This document shows positions 36,894 to 40,129 of a stretch of 40,129 nucleotides of DNA, piece by piece. The position numbers were made by a program, and so were the translations under genes. Where the stretch lies: the NCBI GenBank assembly GCA_964449675.1, contig CAYVAR010000012.1, positions 1 through 40,129 of the forward strand, written 5' to 3'. Positions within the stretch are counted from its first letter, which is position 1. Each line of letters begins with the position of its first letter. Origin of the DNA: CAYVAR01 sp964449675 (GTDB lineage: Bacteria > Patescibacteriota > Microgenomatia > UBA10105 > UBA927). The notes beneath the pieces are model-generated. The model was not told where the DNA came from and searched no databases. It saw only the letters and a program-made list of their open reading frames with translations.

Positions 36894-37895
36894 ATGAACA
36901 AAATTAATCATACGAAAAAAATTCTCTGTATTGGTGGCGGTACCGGCACATTTGTAACTCTTCGTGGGTTAAAAGAATACCCCAATACTTTACATGCTAT
37001 CGTTACGATGAGTGATAGTGGTGGGAGTAATAAGCGAATTCGAGATGAATTTGGACTTCTACCAACTTCCGATATACGACAATGTTTTGTCGCGTTATCT
37101 GATGAAAACGGTGGCTCGGGGCTGCTACGACAATTATTTATGTATCGATTTGAAAAAGGAAAAGGATTAACCGGTATGACATTTGGCAACCTTTTTATGG
37201 CGGCTCTCTCCGATATATTAGGATCGCAAAAAGAAGCAATACGGCAAACGGGAAAAGTTTTACGTATTAAAGGATCTGTTATTCCGGTTTCTTATACAGA
37301 TACAAATCTTGTTGCAACCTACGAAGATGGGCATACTGTTTATGAAGAGCATTTTATTGATGAACCTACCCATGATGGATCGCTACACATTACTCATGTT
37401 TATCTCTCACCAAAAGCGGACCCTAATCCGGAAGCTCTTGACGTTATAGCATCTGCTGACTTAATTGTATTAGGTCCCGGTGACCTATATACAAGTCTTA
37501 TTCCAAATCTTTTAGTACATGGTATTTCTCAAGCCATTAAACGTGCAAAAGGAAAAAAAGTATTCGTTTTAAACCTGATGACGAAATGGGGTCAAACATA
37601 CGGATTTACTGCAACTGATCATATACAAATACTAGAAAAGTATATAGGAAAATCGCTTGACGCGGTAATCGTAAATACTACTCCACTGAGTAAAAGTGCT
37701 CTTGATGTCTATAAGAAATACCATGAACTTCCTGTATTAGAAGATATAAAAAAATCGTATTTTCGTATTATTCGTGCACCAGTAGCCTCATCAAAGCTGA
37801 CAGCGAAAAGTAAAAGTGATATACTCGTTCGAAGTTTAATTCGACATGATAGCAAAAGTCTTGCAAAAGTCCTGGTAAAATTACTAGAATCTTAG
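36894..37895 (+). CDS. YvcK/CofD-like gluconeogenesis factor
   Basis: A 333-residue CofD-superfamily protein. ILCIGGGTGTFVTLRGLK (nucleotide-binding Gly-rich loop, residues 14-19), TMSDSGGSNKRIRDEFGLLPTSDIRQC, GMTFGNLFMAAL, LIVLGPGDLYTSLIPNLLV and FVLNLMTKWGQT are YvcK signatures. YvcK binds UDP-sugars and supports growth and cell shape on gluconeogenic carbon in Bacillus. The related CofD makes F420-0, but the GDL-Y-T-S-I/L-x-P-N-L motif favours YvcK. It fits the gluconeogenic gene run at 14580-25486. It is 3 bp before secG. Confidence 0.92.
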   Translation: MNKINHTKKILCIGGGTGTFVTLRGLKEYPNTLHAIVTMSDSGGSNKRIRDEFGLLPTSDIRQCFVALSDENGGSGLLRQLFMYRFEKGKGLTGMTFGNLFMAALSDILGSQKEAIRQTGKVLRIKGSVIPVSYTDTNLVATYEDGHTVYEEHFIDEPTHDGSLHITHVYLSPKADPNPEALDVIASADLIVLGPGDLYTSLIPNLLVHGISQAIKRAKGKKVFVLNLMTKWGQTYGFTATDHIQILEKYIGKSLDAVIVNTTPLSKSALDVYKKYHELPVLEDIKKSYFRIIRAPVASSKLTAKSKSDILVRSLIRHDSKSLAKVLVKLLES

Positions 37896-37898
37896 CAT

Positions 37899-38114
37899 AT
37901 GGTATTACTGCGAATTATTCATATTATTATAGGGTTGGCACTCGTATCACTCATATTACTTCAAAGTAGCAAGGGGGGATTGGGAAGTGCATTTGGTGGA
38001 GGAGAAATTTATCGAACAAAACGTGGTGCTGAAAAAATCGTTTTCTCAGCAACTGTTATATTCGCATGCATTTTTCTTTTTACCTCTATTCTGAGTCTTT
38101 TGTTTCGAGTATAA
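37899..38114 (+). CDS. secG: Preprotein translocase subunit SecG
   Basis: A 71-residue auxiliary subunit of the SecYEG channel. Two hydrophobic helices (LLRIIHIIIGLALVSLILLQ and a second from about residue 47) flank the conserved cytosolic loop SSKGGLGSAFGGG, the defining SecG motif. ATG 37899 lies 3 bp after the yvcK-like stop. It is followed 13 bp later by an exported substrate-binding protein that would use the Sec pathway. Confidence 0.95.
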   Translation: MVLLRIIHIIIGLALVSLILLQSSKGGLGSAFGGGEIYRTKRGAEKIVFSATVIFACIFLFTSILSLLFRV

Positions 38115-38127
38115 CACGAGACTTACC

Positions 38128-39480
38128 ATGACCATTCACCAAAAAGCTCGGTTTCTCTACAGTTTTATTATTAATATTAGCAAAAAGTATACACTTTCCT
38201 TACTGAGTGGTTTTTTGCTTGGAGTTATTGGTTCAATAGGGATACTACGACTTTCTCCGATACTACTCGCGAAATGGTTTCATCAAACGAAAAGAATTGG
38301 TATTATCGGTGACTTTACACCCACGACGCTTCCTCTATCAATTCAACGTTATATAAGTAGAGGCCTCACCCAAATAACAGACGAAGGTCAAATAAAACCA
38401 GCACTCGCACGTTCCTGGGATGTAACGGATAGCGGTAAAATATACACTTTTTATTTGGATAAGGAAGCCTTATGGCACAGTAATAAGCCACTCGTCGCAA
38501 GTGATGTAAATTATAATATTAAAAATGTCTCTTTTTCTTCTCCAGATGATCATATACTGAAAGCGACACTTGGTACTCCATTTAGTCCATTTCTCACATT
38601 AGTCACAAAACCGATATTTCAACGTGGTCTTCTTGGTCTTGGACCATATGGTGTTGATAGTATTTTTCTCCATGGCAATACCGTACGGTATGTATCATTA
38701 GTTCCGGTAAAAAGTCCTGTTTTACAAAACCTACAATATCGCTTCTATCGTACTGAGGCACTTGCTGTAACAGCGTTTAAAATGGGTGATATTGATTATA
38801 TAGAAGATGTATCAGATATTTCAGATATTAAAAATTGGTCTTCTATTAGCATAAAAGAATATACCAAAGATGATAGAATTGTGACACTTTATTTTAATGT
38901 TCGGCAAAAACTATTTACCGATAAAAATATTCGTCAAGCTCTCGCCTATGCTATACCGGAATTTACCTCTCCAAAAACGTATTCTCCTATTCCATCCCAT
39001 TCATGGGCCTATTCAGATAAAATTAAAAAATACAATTTTGACTTTGAACGTTCAAAAAAAATGCTAACTACCACAAACATAGCTTCATCTTCAGCGGCGG
39101 TTACTATTACAACATTTTCACAATATTTAAATACCGCTCAACAAATTGCGAAGTCCTGGAATGATCTTGGAATAAAAACGTTAGTTAAGATAGAAAATAC
39201 AGTCCCCAACGATTATCAGATTTTACTCTCTGCACAAGACAGCGCACCTGATCCTGATCAGTACGCCCTATGGCATTCTACCCAAATCCAGACACAAACC
39301 AATATTACAGGGTATAGCAATGTAAAAATCGATAAATTGTTAGAAGATGGAAGACTGGAACTTGATCAGGGGAAAAGAAAAAAAATATATGCAGATTTTC
39401 AACGATATCTTACAGAAGATGTCCCGGCAGTATTTTTGTATCATCCCATACTCTATTCCATTGAAAGAAAGGGGAAATAA
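38128..39480 (+). CDS. Membrane-anchored oligopeptide-binding protein (SBP family 5)
   Basis: A 450-residue extracellular solute-binding protein of the OppA/DppA type. An N-terminal membrane helix (about residues 22-48) lacks a lipobox Cys, so it is anchored by the uncleaved helix. ISRGLTQITDEGQIKPALARSWDV, TFYLDKEALWHSNKPLVASDVNY, RQKLFTDKNIRQALAYAIP and PDPDQYALWHSTQ are family landmarks. At 450 residues it is at the short end for the family. No permease or ATPase gene accompanies it in the window, so its transporter is elsewhere or it acts alone. Confidence 0.88.
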   Translation: MTIHQKARFLYSFIINISKKYTLSLLSGFLLGVIGSIGILRLSPILLAKWFHQTKRIGIIGDFTPTTLPLSIQRYISRGLTQITDEGQIKPALARSWDVTDSGKIYTFYLDKEALWHSNKPLVASDVNYNIKNVSFSSPDDHILKATLGTPFSPFLTLVTKPIFQRGLLGLGPYGVDSIFLHGNTVRYVSLVPVKSPVLQNLQYRFYRTEALAVTAFKMGDIDYIEDVSDISDIKNWSSISIKEYTKDDRIVTLYFNVRQKLFTDKNIRQALAYAIPEFTSPKTYSPIPSHSWAYSDKIKKYNFDFERSKKMLTTTNIASSSAAVTITTFSQYLNTAQQIAKSWNDLGIKTLVKIENTVPNDYQILLSAQDSAPDPDQYALWHSTQIQTQTNITGYSNVKIDKLLEDGRLELDQGKRKKIYADFQRYLTEDVPAVFLYHPILYSIERKGK

Positions 39481-39526
39481 AAAGTTGAGTTCTTCGCCTA
39501 TTTCGCATACAATTATTTTCGTTTCC

Positions 39527-39563
39527 GGATCCGTAGCTCAAAGGTAGTCGCCTCATTGGCGAC
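39527..39563 (+). pseudogene. tRNA 5' fragment, Met-like (CAT in loop)
   Basis: GGATCCG-TA-GCTC-AAAGGTA is a normal tRNA start, but the D-stem return strand is missing. GTCGC-CTCATTG-GCGAC follows as a perfect anticodon-type arm with CAT at the anticodon position. The sequence then runs into a GC palindrome instead of a T arm. Its acceptor strand pairs at 6 of 7 positions with the orphan 3' fragment at 39709-39733, suggesting one tRNA broken in two. Confidence 0.6.
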
Positions 39564-39579
39564 CCGCCGACGAGGCGGG
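39563..39579. repeat. GC palindrome abutting the broken tRNA
   Basis: CCCGCC-GACGA-GGCGGG. A second GGCGGG stands at 39688-39693 beside the 3' tRNA fragment. It is comparable to the palindrome at 4559-4574 next to the tRNA-Lys fragment. Confidence 0.75.
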
Positions 39580-39584
39580 AGCGG

Positions 39585-39590
39585 TATAAT
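39585..39590 (+). promoter_or_regulatory. -10 box of tRNA-Val
   Basis: TATAAT lies 16 nt before tRNA-Val and just after the GC palindrome. A similar GGTATAAT stands at 39743-39750 before the next tRNA. No good -35 boxes are seen. Confidence 0.45.
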
Positions 39591-39606
39591 AAAACCGTAC
39601 AGATCA

Positions 39607-39680
39607 GGCCGTTTAGCTCAGTTGGTAAGAGCGTTCGGTTTACATCCGAAAGGTCGGGGGTTCGAGACCCTCAACGGCCA
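39607..39680 (+). tRNA. tRNA-Val (UAC)
   Basis: Complete cloverleaf. GGCCGTT pairs with AACGGCC, the D arm is GCTC/GAGC, the anticodon stem TTCGG/CCGAA carries loop TTTACAT (anticodon TAC), and the T arm is GGGGG-TTCGAGA-CCCTC with discriminator A. CCA is not encoded (a lone CA follows). It lies between the two halves of a broken tRNA. Confidence 0.94.
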
Positions 39681-39708
39681 CAGCTACGGCGGGTAAGTAC
39701 GAAAGGTT

Positions 39709-39733
39709 AGAGGTTCGAGACCTCTCGAATCCA
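39709..39733 (+). pseudogene. tRNA 3' fragment
   Basis: AGAGG-TTCGAGA-CCTCT is a perfect T arm followed by CGAATCC and A, a 3' acceptor strand. No matching 5' part precedes it directly. The best partner is the fragment at 39527 (one C-A mismatch). It is probably not a functional tRNA in this form. Confidence 0.6.
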
Positions 39734-39788
39734 CCCTTCGGGGGTATAATGAGATGCTTGCACGTAAGCAGGTAACGCGAGCCGAATT

Positions 39789-39861
39789 GCCGAGATGGCC
39801 GAGGTAGTCAAGGCGCGTGTCTGAAAAACACGTTATCTAGGTGCAACTCCTAGTCTCGGCA
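39789..39861 (+). tRNA. tRNA with GAA anticodon (Phe by anticodon), unusual D and T loops
   Basis: Acceptor GCCGAGA pairs perfectly with TCTCGGC. The D arm GCC/GGC has an 11-nt loop of a Ser-like style, and the anticodon stem CGTGT/ACACG carries loop CTGAAAA. A 4-nt variable region and T arm CTAGG-TGCAACT-CCTAG follow, with discriminator A. The T loop has G instead of T at position 55, and the D loop appears to have AG instead of the GG pair at 18-19. The anticodon loop is standard for Phe. Confidence 0.75.
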
Positions 39862-39867
39862 CAGAAT

Positions 39868-39890
39868 AATTTCTATGAAGAAATTTTTTG
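39868..39890 (+). terminator. Possible terminator after the GAA-anticodon tRNA
   Basis: AATTTC-TATGAA-GAAATT followed by TTTT, 6 nt beyond the tRNA. The stem is AT-only and weak, but it has the right layout. Confidence 0.45.
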
Positions 39891-39909
39891 TTTGAACACA
39901 AATTTTATC

Positions 39910-39984
39910 GCGGGCGTAGTTCACTGGTAGAATGTCTCCTTGCCAAGGAGAAGGCAGAGGGTTCGATTCCCTTCGCCCGCTCCA
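39910..39984 (+). tRNA. tRNA-Gly (GCC) with encoded CCA
   Basis: GCGGGCG pairs with CGCCCGC, the D arm is GTTC/GAAT, the anticodon stem TCTCC/GGAGA carries loop TTGCCAA (GCC), and the T arm is GAGGG-TTCGATT-CCCTT. Discriminator T (39981) is followed by an encoded CCA (39982-39984), unlike the other complete tRNAs whose 3' flank is visible in this window. Confidence 0.94.
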
Positions 39985-40004
39985 CGAAAAACGAAAACGC
40001 CATG

Positions 40005-40059
40005 TTGCAAGCATAAAATTACTTGCAACGTAATCGGCTTTATACCGACTTTACGTTGC
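40005..40059 (+). promoter_or_regulatory. Overlapping alternative hairpins before tRNA-Gln
   Basis: TTGCAAG (40005-40011) can pair with CTTGCAA (40022-40028). GCAACGTAA (40025-40033) can instead pair with TTACGTTGC (40051-40059), which includes the first three tRNA-Gln bases. The two structures exclude each other at GCAA. Confidence 0.5.
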
Positions 40060-40129
40060 CGGGTCGTTCAATGGTAGGACACCAGACTTTGGATCTGGGT
40101 ATTCTAGGTTCGACTCCTAGCCCGGCAGC
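40057..40129 (+). tRNA. tRNA-Gln (UUG), at the window end
   Basis: TGCCGGG pairs with CCCGGCA (U1-A72 end typical of Gln), the D arm is GTTC/GGAC, the anticodon stem CCAGA/TCTGG carries loop CTTTGGA (TTG), and the T arm is CTAGG-TTCGACT-CCTAG. Discriminator G is at 40128. The last base, C, may begin an encoded CCA cut by the window edge. Confidence 0.93.

Noticed and set aside
4658..37895. F420 biosynthesis pair (CofE-like and CofD-like)
   Set aside because: The genes are 31 kb apart, and the CofD-like protein has YvcK-specific motifs.
39527..39733. Functional split tRNA
   Set aside because: The D-stem return strand is missing and a GC palindrome replaces the variable region; decay or insertion explains it more simply, although it is listed as worth testing.

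Overview
The window looks like a chromosomal segment of a Candidate Phyla Radiation (Patescibacteria) bacterium, most likely of the Microgenomates type. The assignment rests on gene content and style, not on a marker tree. The signs are an archaeal-type fructose-1,6-bisphosphate aldolase/phosphatase, a bifunctional phosphoglucose/phosphomannose isomerase, a UvrC that ends right after its nuclease domain, a stand-alone EF-Tu-domain-II-like protein, a CofE-like ligase without an F420 pathway, short AT-rich spacers, and many promoters placed directly against start codons. No phage, transposase or CRISPR array is visible.

Layout. (1) 1-3216: purB (3' part), purA and a CBS-containing IMP dehydrogenase/GMP reductase family enzyme, which interconvert purine nucleotides. 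(2) 3369-4149: rplS and yraN. (3) 4225-4596: tRNA-Lys with a small GIY-YIG nuclease gene lying between the intact tRNA and an exact 22-bp copy of its 5' end. (4) 4658-8370: CofE-like ligase, a membrane-fused spermidine-synthase-like protein, tRNA-Glu and a small unknown gene. (5) 8456-10135: a small unknown gene and a Y-family DNA polymerase. (6) 10150-11490: a SAM-I-type riboswitch with an intrinsic terminator, then metK. (7) 11497-14572: rarA, EF-like protein, Nudix hydrolase, metallopeptidase, holA. (8) 14580-25486: a co-directional central carbon run (phosphohexomutase, PGI/PMI, ppsA, eno, gpmI, FBP aldolase/phosphatase, acetyl-CoA synthetase) that reads as gluconeogenesis and sugar-phosphate supply. 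The YvcK/CofD-like gluconeogenesis factor lies further on at 36894. (9) 25489-36453: rsmI, dedA and an SOS/nucleotide-excision-repair block (lexA divergent from uvrB, then uvrA and uvrC with a transglutaminase-like protein between them). (10) 36488-39480: a membrane protein, yvcK-like, secG and an anchored oligopeptide-binding protein. (11) 39527-40129: a tRNA cluster (Val, Phe by anticodon, Gly, Gln) with a broken tRNA wrapped around tRNA-Val.

The most unusual content is repetitive. Six intergenic spacers are each built almost entirely of a short oligonucleotide repeated on one side and its reverse complement repeated on the other. Related tracts and perfect or near-perfect palindromes also sit in frame inside conserved genes (ppsA twice, uvrB twice, rsmI, acs), nearly always at domain linkers or family length-variable loops. 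This resembles the Rickettsia palindromic element phenomenon. GC-rich palindromes also abut two broken tRNA copies. The GIY-YIG/tRNA-Lys unit and the in-frame palindromic or heptameric insertions are the best candidates for an undescribed system.
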